Positions 36,890 through 46,600 are shown, counted from the first letter of the stretch. The stretch: 64,000 nt of DNA from Paludibacteraceae bacterium (GCA_017938155.1 JAGBCD010000027.1:62001-126000); one strand, 5' to 3'. Notes: generated from the sequence alone by a model not told the origin. Program-made: numbers and translations.

Positions 36890-37750
36890 ATGAACCGCCT
36901 TCTCTCTATATTACTTCTCTGTTGCATATATTCACACCTATATGCGCAAACGCCTTACGACTCCTTTTCCCCCGCCACGTCACGTCCGATATTGGATGTG
37001 GTGCAAAACTTGGATGCATACAATGACTCGCTGCAACCATCTCCGATGGATGCTCCCCTTGCTACACCAGATAACGTTAGCAAATGGCTCTCCCCCGACC
37101 CATTGAGCGACAAATATCCTGAAATCTCTCCCTATGCCTATTGCCATTGGAATCCAGTGAAATATATAGACCCAGATGGAAGGGAAGTATGGGAATTAGA
37201 TATAAATGCTGGTGACTTTCAAAAAGTTGGGAATAAAGGTGGTTCTATAACGGATTATTATACTGTTGGTACCTATGAGAAGGGAGTATTTAATTCATAT
37301 TCTGATTTTGAAATAAAGCGTGGAGATGGTGTAATTAACTCGTTTCGTATAGAGGAAACGAATAAAAGTACAATAAGTGCATTTCATATTCCAGAAACTA
37401 ATACTGCCGGATTTTTTTTGGAACGACCTGGCCCAGATACAGCAGAACCAGGAAAAGCACTCCGTATCCCTTTTGGCCAATATGGGCTGTATGAGAATAA
37501 TGGAACTCGTTATCCATGTGTCCCGAGGTTGTATTTGCTAAATGAAGGTATAGATGGCAATTTTGCCAATAGAGGCATTTTAATACACGTAGGGAATTTT
37601 CCCGAGAATTCTATGGGATGTTTATTGCCCGGTAATAGTAGGGCAACAGACTTTGTAGGCAATAGTAGAAATACATTGTCAGAAATAACAAGTTATATTG
37701 TCTCTAAAAAATGGATGGTTAGATTGAATATTTTTAATGTTTTTAAATAA
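36890..37750 (+). CDS. Mini-Rhs toxin candidate, DUF5675/L,D-transpeptidase-like tail
   Basis: This 286-residue protein has three parts. Residues 1-19 are a Sec signal peptide (NRLLSILLLCCIYSHLYA). Residues 20-65 hold the segment TPYDSFSPATSRPILDVVQ shared by all mini-Rhs genes here. Residues 66-98 match the last part of the Rhs-associated core (SPDPLSDKYPEISPYAYC, then NPVKYIDPDGR). After DPDGR the sequence is unique. Its C-terminal ~110 residues contain RGILIHVGNFPENSMGC (His233, Ser241, Cys244) and LLPG, the pattern of DUF5675, which resembles the His...S-x-G-C site of L,D-transpeptidase folds. Action on cell wall or peptides is inference. A small secreted protein starts six bases later, as expected for a toxin/immunity pair. 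No clear promoter was found. It is the first gene of the island. Confidence 0.7.
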   Translation: MNRLLSILLLCCIYSHLYAQTPYDSFSPATSRPILDVVQNLDAYNDSLQPSPMDAPLATPDNVSKWLSPDPLSDKYPEISPYAYCHWNPVKYIDPDGREVWELDINAGDFQKVGNKGGSITDYYTVGTYEKGVFNSYSDFEIKRGDGVINSFRIEETNKSTISAFHIPETNTAGFFLERPGPDTAEPGKALRIPFGQYGLYENNGTRYPCVPRLYLLNEGIDGNFANRGILIHVGNFPENSMGCLLPGNSRATDFVGNSRNTLSEITSYIVSKKWMVRLNIFNVFK

Positions 37751-37756
37751 CTCGCT

Positions 37757-38413
37757 ATGAATAAAAACATTTGTATATTATGTTTATGTTTGACAAGTGC
37801 AATATGCTACACATCAGCGCAAGATAAAACATCTAATTTTGATGTGCGGCATTTGATACATTGTTATTACTCAGTTTGTGACAGAGGAACTTTCGCTACA
37901 AAAAAATCATACTTTGAAGCATTTCCTTCCACATTTGTAGACTTCAAGAATGTATTTGGTTATCAAGAAAATCCAACTGGAGAGACTTATGGTGAATTGT
38001 ATAAGGAATCACTTTCTTATATAGTTGAGTTTTTTTACTTAAATGAGTGTATTCCTTTATCTGATTTCTCTGATAAAGTTATACATATGTGTATCGATGG
38101 AAAATGGCAAGCTGATGGAGTAAACTATCTTAAAGCAAATGTGGTTAATATTGTAACATCAACAAAAATGGCGAATGATTGCTATTACTATTTGGATATT
38201 TTTCCTTGTTACAACGATATGGTGAGAGAGGTATTCTTGTCGCGTTTGATATTATTGAGTGATGATGACGTGTTATCATTTTGGAAATTCTATTTGGATG
38301 GAGCGGAGGTAAATCCTATTGATGATATATTATACCAACAGACTTTAGAATCAATACAGCAGTTTCCTAAATTAATAGACCTATTAGGAGAGGCTTATAA
38401 TCGAGCAGAATAA
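37757..38413 (+). CDS. Exported protein, candidate immunity partner of the DUF5675 mini-Rhs
   Basis: This 218-residue protein has a signal peptide (NKNICILCLCLTSAICYTSAQ). The mature part is largely helical and acidic, with no recognised domain. It begins six bases after the mini-Rhs stop, so the two genes are probably translated from one message. Adjacency, size and export suggest an immunity protein acting in the periplasm, but the sequence itself does not prove this. Confidence 0.6.
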   Translation: MNKNICILCLCLTSAICYTSAQDKTSNFDVRHLIHCYYSVCDRGTFATKKSYFEAFPSTFVDFKNVFGYQENPTGETYGELYKESLSYIVEFFYLNECIPLSDFSDKVIHMCIDGKWQADGVNYLKANVVNIVTSTKMANDCYYYLDIFPCYNDMVREVFLSRLILLSDDDVLSFWKFYLDGAEVNPIDDILYQQTLESIQQFPKLIDLLGEAYNRAE

Positions 38414-38511
38414 GTATAACATATCCGGAATTCAACCCAAGGGTAAATACTGTATGTTATGTCCATAACAATAAGGAATTTAGAAAATGACTCAAAAATA
38501 CTTATGGAATT

Positions 38512-39600
38512 ATGAAAAGTAATATACTATTTCTCCTATGTATATGCTATAGTCTTACGTATGCCAAAGCGCAATATGTCTCTCAATCCGAAAATCCCAT
38601 TGCTAATTTTGCATGGGATGAGAACGATACATCTCGGTATTTGGGTCACTATCGCTACGAGCAAGCTTATCAACTAATAGAAGATATGCTAACCGATAAA
38701 CGTTCTTTGGATTTTGCAGATGCTATTTATGCAGTGGAGAATTGCATGTATGATGGAACTTTGGACTACTCCTCTTATGTAGCAGAATTAAGACGTATCA
38801 CTATAGGTATCAACCAAATGGCTACAACAGTGAGTGCTCCTAATCGCGATGTTGCTCTCAATTATGCTATATACCTTTTCTATACCACTCCTTGTCCACT
38901 CAACCGATTTCATCCATATGAGTATGATGATGCATCTCTATTGAAAGATGCTGGTTTTATAGGTGGTATGGTGACGCATCTACTGAAGACAGGCAAAGGG
39001 ACCTGTCATTCATTACCTTATTTGTATAAGATTATTGCTGATAGAGTAGGAGCAAGAGCCTATATTGCGTTAGCCCCCTTACATTCCTATATACGCCACC
39101 AGGATGCAAATGGCAAATGGTGGAACTTTGAGACAACGGTGGGCAGTTTCTCTCGTTCTTCTTTTATTATGGAGAGTTTTCATGTGCGAGAAGAAGCAAT
39201 TCGTAGCGGGCTCTATATGACAAATTTAACAGCCAAAGAAACTATTGTTCAATGTTTATATGACTTGCTTTGCATCTATGAGCACAAAACGGGTTTCTAT
39301 TCCAACGATTTTGTTCGCAAATGCTATACATTAGGATTGAAATACCATTATCCTGATAATTTGCATACACGACGGATTAATGACTTGAAATATCAATTGG
39401 ATAAGAAAGCATGGAAGAAAGGTTTACGCTCCAAGGAAGAAGTTTTCAATGATCCAAGATTAAGGCGCGAATACGATTATCTCTACCAAGAAAAAGAGAG
39501 ATTCAATAATATGGGATATCATGCATACACATTAGAAGAATATTCTCAAAAATACCAAGAGGCCATGAATTACTTGCAAACAAAAAAACAATCAGAATGA
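38512..39600 (+). CDS. Exported transglutaminase-like cysteine hydrolase family protein
   Basis: This 362-residue protein has a signal peptide (KSNILFLLCICYSLTYAKAQ) and a transglutaminase-like core: GKGTCHSLPYLYK with Cys165, LAPLHSYIRH with His191, and GKWWNFETT with the acidic position near Glu207. The wide Cys-x(25)-His spacing and the WWNFETT strand fit the bacterial Transglut_core superfamily, which includes both peptidases and inactive relatives. The N-terminal ~100 residues are helical. The 3' end overlaps the next gene by four bases (ATGA), a sign of translational coupling with the JAB mini-Rhs. It could be an accessory enzyme of the island, an immunity gene of a lost toxin, or cargo. 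Its function is unresolved. Confidence 0.65.
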   Translation: MKSNILFLLCICYSLTYAKAQYVSQSENPIANFAWDENDTSRYLGHYRYEQAYQLIEDMLTDKRSLDFADAIYAVENCMYDGTLDYSSYVAELRRITIGINQMATTVSAPNRDVALNYAIYLFYTTPCPLNRFHPYEYDDASLLKDAGFIGGMVTHLLKTGKGTCHSLPYLYKIIADRVGARAYIALAPLHSYIRHQDANGKWWNFETTVGSFSRSSFIMESFHVREEAIRSGLYMTNLTAKETIVQCLYDLLCIYEHKTGFYSNDFVRKCYTLGLKYHYPDNLHTRRINDLKYQLDKKAWKKGLRSKEEVFNDPRLRREYDYLYQEKERFNNMGYHAYTLEEYSQKYQEAMNYLQTKKQSE

Positions 39601-40481
39601 TGCGCTCCATAAAATATATATTATTCTTCATATTTTGCACATGTATAAATATATATGCGCAAACGCCTTACGACTCCTTTTCTCCCGCCACATCACGTCC
39701 GATATTGGATGTAGTGCAGAAAATGGATGCAAACAAAGACTCGCTTCAACAGACACAAATGGATACTACCCTTGCTACGAAAAATGATGTCAGCAAATGG
39801 CTCTCCCCAGACCCATTGAGCGACAAGTATCCTGAAATCTCTCCCTATGCGTATTGCGGCTGGAACCCTGTGAAGTATATAGACCCAGATGGAAGGGATA
39901 TCTATCGCTATGATAAAGAAACTGGAGATATAAAACTATATAAGAAAACAGATGATAATTTTGACCAATTTGGAAAATTTAAGTACAATAGAAGAACAAA
40001 TGAATATGAACTAAGAACCAAAAAAGATGGTACGATAAGAACATATACAGACCATAAAGGCAATAATGATAAGATAGCAAAAGGTATTTTAAAAGATGGA
40101 TTAAACATAAAGAATCGTGGAGCATTCTTTAGTTTTTCTAAAAATGAAAATCTAACAGAGGAAAACATTTTTCAATTTGCTTTGATACTTGACCAAATAA
40201 CAGGGGTTGAAATTTCAGGATTCATATCAACTGATTTTGGCAATAAAAGAGCATTTATAGAACCGTACAAACATAATACTCGTAAACGCAGTAATAATCA
40301 TATTCGTGAATATTCACCAAATACATACTTACATTTTCATACGCATGGGCATGCATTACATTATCAAGCTACACATCCTTCTGAAAAATATGATATTCCG
40401 TTTAAGGAAAAAATAAATCGTCTATGTCCAACAATTCAACTAATAATCTTACATAATTATGGAGCCCCTACTAAATATTAA
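39597..40481 (+). CDS. Mini-Rhs toxin candidate with JAB/JAMM-like metallopeptidase tail
   Basis: This 294-residue protein has a signal peptide different from the other copies (RSIKYILFFIFCTCINIYA). From AQTPYDSFSPATSRPILDVVQ to YIDPDGR (residues ~22-100) it is nearly identical to them. The unique tail ends with HFHTHG (His246, His248), then Ser262 and Asp266 in HPSEKYDIP, followed by IQLIILHNYG. This is the H-x-H...S-x-x-x-D zinc arrangement of JAB domains found in polymorphic toxins (Toxin-JAB type). JAB enzymes cut isopeptide or peptide bonds; the target here is unknown. The start overlaps the upstream transglutaminase-like gene (ATGA). The 3' end overlaps a short envelope protein gene by 23 bases, giving tight coupling in a three-gene set. 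Confidence 0.7.
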   Translation: MMRSIKYILFFIFCTCINIYAQTPYDSFSPATSRPILDVVQKMDANKDSLQQTQMDTTLATKNDVSKWLSPDPLSDKYPEISPYAYCGWNPVKYIDPDGRDIYRYDKETGDIKLYKKTDDNFDQFGKFKYNRRTNEYELRTKKDGTIRTYTDHKGNNDKIAKGILKDGLNIKNRGAFFSFSKNENLTEENIFQFALILDQITGVEISGFISTDFGNKRAFIEPYKHNTRKRSNNHIREYSPNTYLHFHTHGHALHYQATHPSEKYDIPFKEKINRLCPTIQLIILHNYGAPTKY

Positions 40482-41007
40482 TAAAAAAATACTATTTTTC
40501 TTTATTATAATATCTCCAATGTTTTGTTCTTGTCTTACGATAAAGAATTATGACTATATAGAATGCGAGGATATACCAAGAGAAGCTATTGATATTGCTA
40601 TTAAATCTCACAACAAGAGACTACAGGTACACAAAAACTCAAATGTTATCGCAGTTGTTTTGGATGCTTATTATATCTCAGAGAGAAAACTTAATTTGTT
40701 TATGCGAGAAAGTGTCAAGGGTGATATTGTTGATAAATTTCCAGTAGAAACATTATATGAGTACGTAGGACAAATACCTTCAAGTTCAATACCTACTGAC
40801 TATATAGAAATAAATAATGTCTTATACGTATGGCATAATCCTCATATAGTTCTGGGAGAGGAGATAATAAATCGCCTCATCAAATATGACATGGTGTGGT
40901 ATCCTGGAGAAGAAATGATTTATACAATTGGTGGCACATCAATTGACTATATATTCAGTACATCTAATTATAAAATCTATATAAGAAAAGTTGTAGAAAG
41001 CTATTAA
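40459..41007 (+). CDS. Putative lipoprotein, candidate immunity to the JAB mini-Rhs
   Basis: This 182-residue protein starts inside the end of the JAB gene (23-base overlap). Its N-terminus (NINKKILFFFIIISPMFCSC) is a hydrophobic signal ending in cysteines that could serve as a lipobox, although the match is imperfect. No known domain was recognised. The mature part has mixed alpha/beta character. Position and overlap make it the natural immunity candidate. The predicted export implies that protection is needed in the envelope. Confidence 0.6.
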   Translation: MEPLLNINKKILFFFIIISPMFCSCLTIKNYDYIECEDIPREAIDIAIKSHNKRLQVHKNSNVIAVVLDAYYISERKLNLFMRESVKGDIVDKFPVETLYEYVGQIPSSSIPTDYIEINNVLYVWHNPHIVLGEEIINRLIKYDMVWYPGEEMIYTIGGTSIDYIFSTSNYKIYIRKVVESY

Positions 41008-41083
41008 TTTATATTGCGATATTGTAGAGATTTAACGGTAGAAATGAGTTTTAATGTACAAAAGTAAATTCTATAGATATAAA

Positions 41084-41917
41084 ATGAATAAATTTATTAC
41101 CATATTATCCTTGTTATTCTTAATTTTACCTTTGAGAGCAACGACCTTAGAACGAGATTCTTTACGTTTATTTCTTGAATACGTAGGAGAAGATAGTATG
41201 ACTATCGCAGAAATAATGAAGAGTCCAAAAATAACTGACCCATTAAAAGTTCTGGATAGTTGTTTAATGTATAAATTAAGATTGAAATACGACTTAGAAG
41301 AACAAAATGTGACTTGGCAGTTTGGTTGCGAAGATTCCGTGTTTATATGTAGAACTACAGAATATATTACGCAAAAAGTAATTTGTGATACAGCTTTGTA
41401 TTTGATTGATTATTTCTCGAAAGATGTATGCAACTTGGGTTATCCAAAATATGAAGAACAGATACGCATAAAGAGTGCGGAATATGCAGTGAAAGCATTT
41501 CACGCAAGAAAGGCGATTGCCATACCTTATGTGTATTATATCAATCATAAGGAATTGGATAATTGGCAAAATCAACTGCGTTTCTATGGTATGATAGATT
41601 TTATATTATTAGAACCAAAGCGTTTATGGTGCTTTGAAAAAGAATTCAATCTAAAGATAAATAAGATAATAAAAGAGCCCAATGAAAAAACATCTTACTA
41701 TACACAATTTAGGGATTTAATAAATAGTTATTCAGATATTGATTTGGCTCGCATTTCTAAAGAAGAAGAGAAAGAACTTGTAAATATTCTACTTAAAGGA
41801 GTAGAACAAGGAGAGAAAAAATCACAAATAACGTATGCCTTTATGCTATTAACGGGACAATTTGTTGAAAAGGATGAAATACTTGGACAGGAGATTTTAA
41901 ACACTGTGTTTAATTAA
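41084..41917 (+). CDS. Exported Sel1-like protein, candidate immunity gene without a matching intact toxin
   Basis: This 277-residue protein has a signal peptide (NKFITILSLLFLILPLRA). I chose the ATG at 41084 over 41054 because it starts the signal sequence. The mature part is helical, and its C-terminus (ITYAFMLLTGQFVEKDEILGQEIL) reads like a Sel1/TPR-type repeat. The same end motif, LTGxxFxxDxILGxELL, occurs in the protein encoded at 57466-58368, which sits beside the caspase-like mini-Rhs. The toxin just upstream already has a partner, and the next mini-Rhs is broken, so this may be an orphan immunity gene. A damaged copy of its last ~60 codons is found at 54333-54511. Confidence 0.6.
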   Translation: MNKFITILSLLFLILPLRATTLERDSLRLFLEYVGEDSMTIAEIMKSPKITDPLKVLDSCLMYKLRLKYDLEEQNVTWQFGCEDSVFICRTTEYITQKVICDTALYLIDYFSKDVCNLGYPKYEEQIRIKSAEYAVKAFHARKAIAIPYVYYINHKELDNWQNQLRFYGMIDFILLEPKRLWCFEKEFNLKINKIIKEPNEKTSYYTQFRDLINSYSDIDLARISKEEEKELVNILLKGVEQGEKKSQITYAFMLLTGQFVEKDEILGQEILNTVFN

Positions 41918-42232
41918 ATAATTCAACCATAATATTAAAAAGATTGTTACCCCACATGAACCGCCTTCTCTCTCTATTACTTCTCTGTTGCATATATTCA
42001 CACCTATATGCACAAACGCCTTACGACTCCTTTTCCCCCGCCACGTCACGTCCGATATTGGATGTAGTGCAGAACATAGATACATACAAAGATTCGCTTC
42101 GGCAGACACAAATGGATATTGCCATCGCGACAACAGATGATGTCAGCAAATGGCTCTCTCCAGACCCATTGAGTGATAAGTACCCTGAAATATCTCCTTA
42201 AGCATATTGCAACTGGAACCCAGTGAAGTATA
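41737..42232 (+). repeat. Duplicated block, copy 1 (partner 54329-54824)
   Basis: From TATTGATTTGGCTC onward, this stretch aligns without gaps to the region 12592 bases downstream, with only scattered substitutions. It covers the end of the Sel1-like gene, the spacer and the mini-Rhs leader up to GTGAAGTATA. It is direct in orientation. Confidence 0.85.
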
Positions 42233-42234
42233 TT
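41956..42234 (+). pseudogene. Mini-Rhs leader, broken by a stop codon and lacking a toxin tail
   Basis: The leader is intact from the signal peptide (NRLLSLLLLCCIYSHLYA) through TPYDSFSPATSRPILD to SPDPLSDKYPEISP. There, the TAT codon of SPYAY is TAA (42199-42201). The sequence after the stop still encodes AYCNWNPVKYI, then diverges before the DPDGR codons, and the next transcription unit begins. The variable tail has therefore been deleted and the leader has begun to decay. It is a dead cassette or a donor for recombination. Confidence 0.85.
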
Positions 42235-42249
42235 TTCTTCTTTCTACTC

Positions 42250-42280
42250 TTGTGTATATGATTTATTATTTTTATCTTTG
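42250..42280 (+). promoter_or_regulatory. Promoter of the main Rhs operon
   Basis: TTG at 42250-42252, a 20-base spacer and TATCTTTG at 42273-42280 match the Bacteroidetes promoter. It lies 35 bases before the ATG at 42316 and abuts the dead mini-Rhs leader. Confidence 0.75.
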
Positions 42281-42315
42281 CGACCTTAAAAAATGTTAAT
42301 ACTTTGTCAATTGTG

Positions 42316-43614
42316 ATGAAAATAAATCCAAAATTGATTCTTTTTGTTTTTCTGTTTGGTATGTTAAATACGTTTATACATGCGACAGAAATGCCAACGA
42401 TATGGCATCGTCCAGATTCATTGATGGTATTGCCACAGTCTGATGCTATTGAGTGGACAGATTCCTATACGATATTTAGTGTAGTAAGAAGTCTTCAACC
42501 TAACACAAATCAATGTTTATGGGGATTTTTGGAAAATGATTCCATTGCTCTTGCAGTATTGACTCATGGTATCTATAAATCTTCCTTTGGCATATTACCT
42601 ATAGGCCGTGCTCGCGATTTCTCCAAGTGGTCCATTTATGCTTATCATAGCGGATTGCGTGTAGATAGTGCCAATCATTTATCACTTTCGTTGGGCCCTC
42701 AATATTATTTTTCTGATAGTACGTCAATAGATACATTATCTGCCCAGATTGAATTGGAAGAGTTTGCTTATTACAATGGTTATGTGTCTCATAGGGCTTC
42801 GTCGTCTTTTCAAACATATCTTGCTCTTAAGTATGGTATAACGTTGGATTATGCTGCATATTTATCTCCGTTGGGTGATACACTTTGGCATCCAGAAAGA
42901 GATGAACTCTATTATCATCGCATCGTGGGTTTAGGATATGATACCATTCATCAGTGGCAGACTTGTTCTTCGCATTCCAAAGAACAATCGTCGTTGTATC
43001 TATATACCGATACATTGGGAATAGGAGAATATATATTAGTTGGAGATGATGGTGGGGAATTAGAATGGCAACATACGATGGAGGAGCATTTTATATTACA
43101 TCGTAAGTGGCGTGTACGACAATATGTAGAACACCCCAAAACATTACATTTTGCATTCAAGTTACCAATGACTCCGGTAGTTGAGGACTCGTTATGGCTG
43201 GCTATTTTAGATGAATATGAGCAAATAAAGCGAACTATTTTACCAGACAGCATCGTGGGAGATAGTGTAGGTTATTTTACTATACACAGCCCAGATGTAA
43301 TTATGCATCTACAATTAAATGCTATTGTGTCCCCAGGGATGCAACCACTGAACAAAACAAACCATAAATGCGAAGGAGAGTTGTTAGGAGGTACTATAGT
43401 ATATGATACTCAAAATCGATGCATTATTATTGATGGTTACCCTGCAGAACAATTATTTGAACTGCATTTGTATGATAATTCGGGTAAGCTGCATTCTACT
43501 ATTTACAGTAAAAATCCGATAGATATTAGTATTTATCCTCGCACGATTTTTTATATAGAAATTATAACTTTAGGTCAGATTGTCGGCTCTATAACTCTTC
43601 CATTAACCTTGTAA
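42316..43614 (+). CDS. Secreted lectin-like protein encoded directly before the Rhs gene
   Basis: This 432-residue protein has a signal peptide (KINPKLILFVFLFGMLNTFIHA); I chose the ATG at 42316 over a TTG upstream. Residues ~25-180 are beta-rich with concanavalin-like character (IWHRPDS...DSYTIFSVVRS). The motif HRASSSFQTYLALKYGITLD follows, typical of a conserved domain of Bacteroidetes surface proteins, then beta-sandwich sequence. The C-terminus (ELHLYDNSGKLHSTIYSKNP) resembles a T9SS type A tail. It ends 10 bases before the large Rhs gene and shares its promoter, so it probably works with the Rhs protein, for example in surface display or target recognition (inference). Confidence 0.65.
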   Translation: MKINPKLILFVFLFGMLNTFIHATEMPTIWHRPDSLMVLPQSDAIEWTDSYTIFSVVRSLQPNTNQCLWGFLENDSIALAVLTHGIYKSSFGILPIGRARDFSKWSIYAYHSGLRVDSANHLSLSLGPQYYFSDSTSIDTLSAQIELEEFAYYNGYVSHRASSSFQTYLALKYGITLDYAAYLSPLGDTLWHPERDELYYHRIVGLGYDTIHQWQTCSSHSKEQSSLYLYTDTLGIGEYILVGDDGGELEWQHTMEEHFILHRKWRVRQYVEHPKTLHFAFKLPMTPVVEDSLWLAILDEYEQIKRTILPDSIVGDSVGYFTIHSPDVIMHLQLNAIVSPGMQPLNKTNHKCEGELLGGTIVYDTQNRCIIIDGYPAEQLFELHLYDNSGKLHSTIYSKNPIDISIYPRTIFYIEIITLGQIVGSITLPLTL

Positions 43615-43624
43615 AAAAAATAGC

Positions 43625-46600
43625 ATGATGAAGCAAAACATTATTCGGTTGTTCATTATTTTGTTTACTAATATACTGGTTTGTACTACTCTTGCAAATT
43701 CAATAACAGACAATACTGCTAATGCAATAGGGGGACAATCGATTCAGCCTTATACAGTTTGTTTTTCATATTCAATGTCCAATCCCGTGCGTATTGAGAT
43801 TGAGGGATTTTCTTTGTTGGCTGATAGTGGTAGCTTACAACACGACCTTGAAATTAACTTGACATTACTATCTCAAGAAAAGGGATATTGTATTCCATCA
43901 AATATGGAGAATCTTACTCCTTATGGTAGGAGTATGCGCCTCTTACCCAATGGAGAGCATTTTTCTAAGGACAATCCAGCTCAGATAACCTTAAGCTATG
44001 ACCCCAATAAGTTGCCTTTGGGATATAGAGCAGAAAATATATATACGTACTACTGCGATAGTATTACATGGCATCAACTGGAACGTGTAGATATAGATAC
44101 TATTGCTCATACGATTACTTCATTAACGACCCATTTTACCGATTTTATCAATGCAGTCATCAAAGTTCCTGACATGCCAGAGAGCAAAGCTTTTGTTCCT
44201 ACAACTATGGCTGATTTACCAGAGGTAAATCCTCTTCAGGGAGTCCCAATGATAGATCTGCCTCTTCCTAACAATAGAGGAACTGCAGAACTTGTTTACC
44301 CAATTGTATTACCTAAAGGGAGACAGGGAATGCAACCCAATGTTGATTTGAACTATTCAAGCGCAGGAGGTAATAGCATACTAGGGGTTGGTTGGAGTAT
44401 CAATACTCCCTCTATAACTATTGACACTCGCTGGGGTGTACCTCGTTTTGATCCATTGTATGAAACCGAACAATACATAGTAAATGGTGCTCCCATCTTG
44501 TTACGAAAAGAAACCGGAATAGCATTTCCTTTACCTTATCAAGAGAGCGGTTTCCTCTCCCGAGAGACGAACTCTGTCCGTTTTTATGCACGTGATACAA
44601 AGAATCAAGATAGAGTTATTCGTCACGGAACCAATCCTACAGATTATTGGTGGGAGGTAACCGACCGTAATGGGATTACGACATTCTATGGACGTAGATT
44701 CAATCCAGAAGATATTGGTGACGTTTCCATTGATGAATCAAGTGTAATACGTACAGAGTCGAATTGTATAGCCTATTGGGCTGCCACGGCAAGTGTTGAT
44801 GTACATGGCAATTATATTTTATACACTAACCACAAAAAAGAGAATACAATCTATGTGCAGCATATTTTATACACAGGTAATTTTTTACGTCATATTGATC
44901 CTTGCTATCGAGTTCAATTTGCTTATAGAAAGCGACATGATATCTCTACCAATGGTCGATTAGGAGTATTACAGAGAGAGACACTCTTATTATGTCACCT
45001 TTTAGTTCAGTACAATACTTCTCCTTGGGAAGACTATCGCTATATTGATAATATCGCGGCATATTATATGCAATACTCTCCTCCAAAAGAAACTAGCCTG
45101 TACAAGAGTCGTTTAGAGGAAGTTGCTATGTTGGATTCTGTACATGACTTGATGCTTGATGAGATATGCTCTTTGGAAGACATCTTAAATGGACATGTAG
45201 AGCGAAATGACTTAGCGCAAAGATGGATGCATCAAGCAGAGATGAATGGTGATATAGTTTTGTATCGTCAAATTCGAGAAGCTTTAAGAGATAGATATGG
45301 GGTTAATAGTATCCCCGCTCATGTCACCAAATTTGCATATGAAGATGCTCCTACTGCTGACCAACTCTTTTCAGAAGCGGAATTTTTTTCCAATCTTCAA
45401 AATACATCGCTTTCATCAAACCAAAGTAGTAGTTGGAGTGTTGGGGGAACGGCGACTGTTGGTTCTGGTCCTGACGTTTTTACTACCAATTTATCTGGTG
45501 GTGGAAATTATGATTATAATTGTACTACTGGACGTACAAAATCCATGTTATTGGATCTGAACGGAGATGCTTTGGTCGATATTGTCTACGAGAAGAATGG
45601 GGGCGTATATTATCATCGTCAACAACAACAGAATGGAAACTATAATTTTGCTCCAGAAATTCAAGTACCAGGTTTAACACGTCTTTCCCGTGAAGTGACC
45701 AGAACGCATACTTGGGGATTACAAGCTTCATTTGGGGCGAATTTGAGTTACTCTAACCCTATCTCTAATACCTATGTAGAGGCATATTTCTCAGATGTTA
45801 ATGCGGACGGATTACCAGATATGATTGATGGGGAATATATCTTGATCAATCAACTTGTAGATGGAGTTCCAACATTTGGACCTTATTCTGTAGAGAGTGA
45901 ACCTACGATAAGTAATAATAGTAGCCGTTGTGGGGTAATGATACTTGATGGGGAAGTGGATAAGCATATCGAATGTAATTTAATTGAAGTCTTGGTTGAT
46001 AGTTTTCGTATAGATGAATTCTATGATGCATCAGTAGATGATGATTGGAGAATAGAGGAGGTTAATGATGAAAGAAGTGAACATCCCGAGATGTATAGAT
46101 ATGATGGAGAAATAGTAGAACATCCTTATCAAGACGAGGTTTATAATGACATCAATACATCTATTTCCAATCGCCCAGACCTTTATTCAATTCAACTTGT
46201 ACGTCAACGTACTTCTCAAAGGATTACAGATACACTATCCAATGATAGTTTGATCTACCGTATAGAGGGTGAATGGGTCAAGGTATATAAATTGGAATAT
46301 GAATGTGCATTGATGAGTATAGATCCAGATATAGAAACTGTGCGCGTTTGGGTAGCACCTAAAGATGGAAGCATTACTCTCACTGACTCAATAGCGTTAT
46401 TGGAAGACACATCCATTTCTCGTCGTAATTCGCATACTGTAGATGGCATAGCATATACTATTCAGCATTGTGGCGACGTTGTGAATATGGATGATAGCCT
46501 TCATCTTCATGCTAATAGTTACTCGATTTGGCATCAAGGCTCCTTGTTAGCCAATGATTATACTTGGCATACGCGGTCTTTTGACAAAATAGTACAAAAG

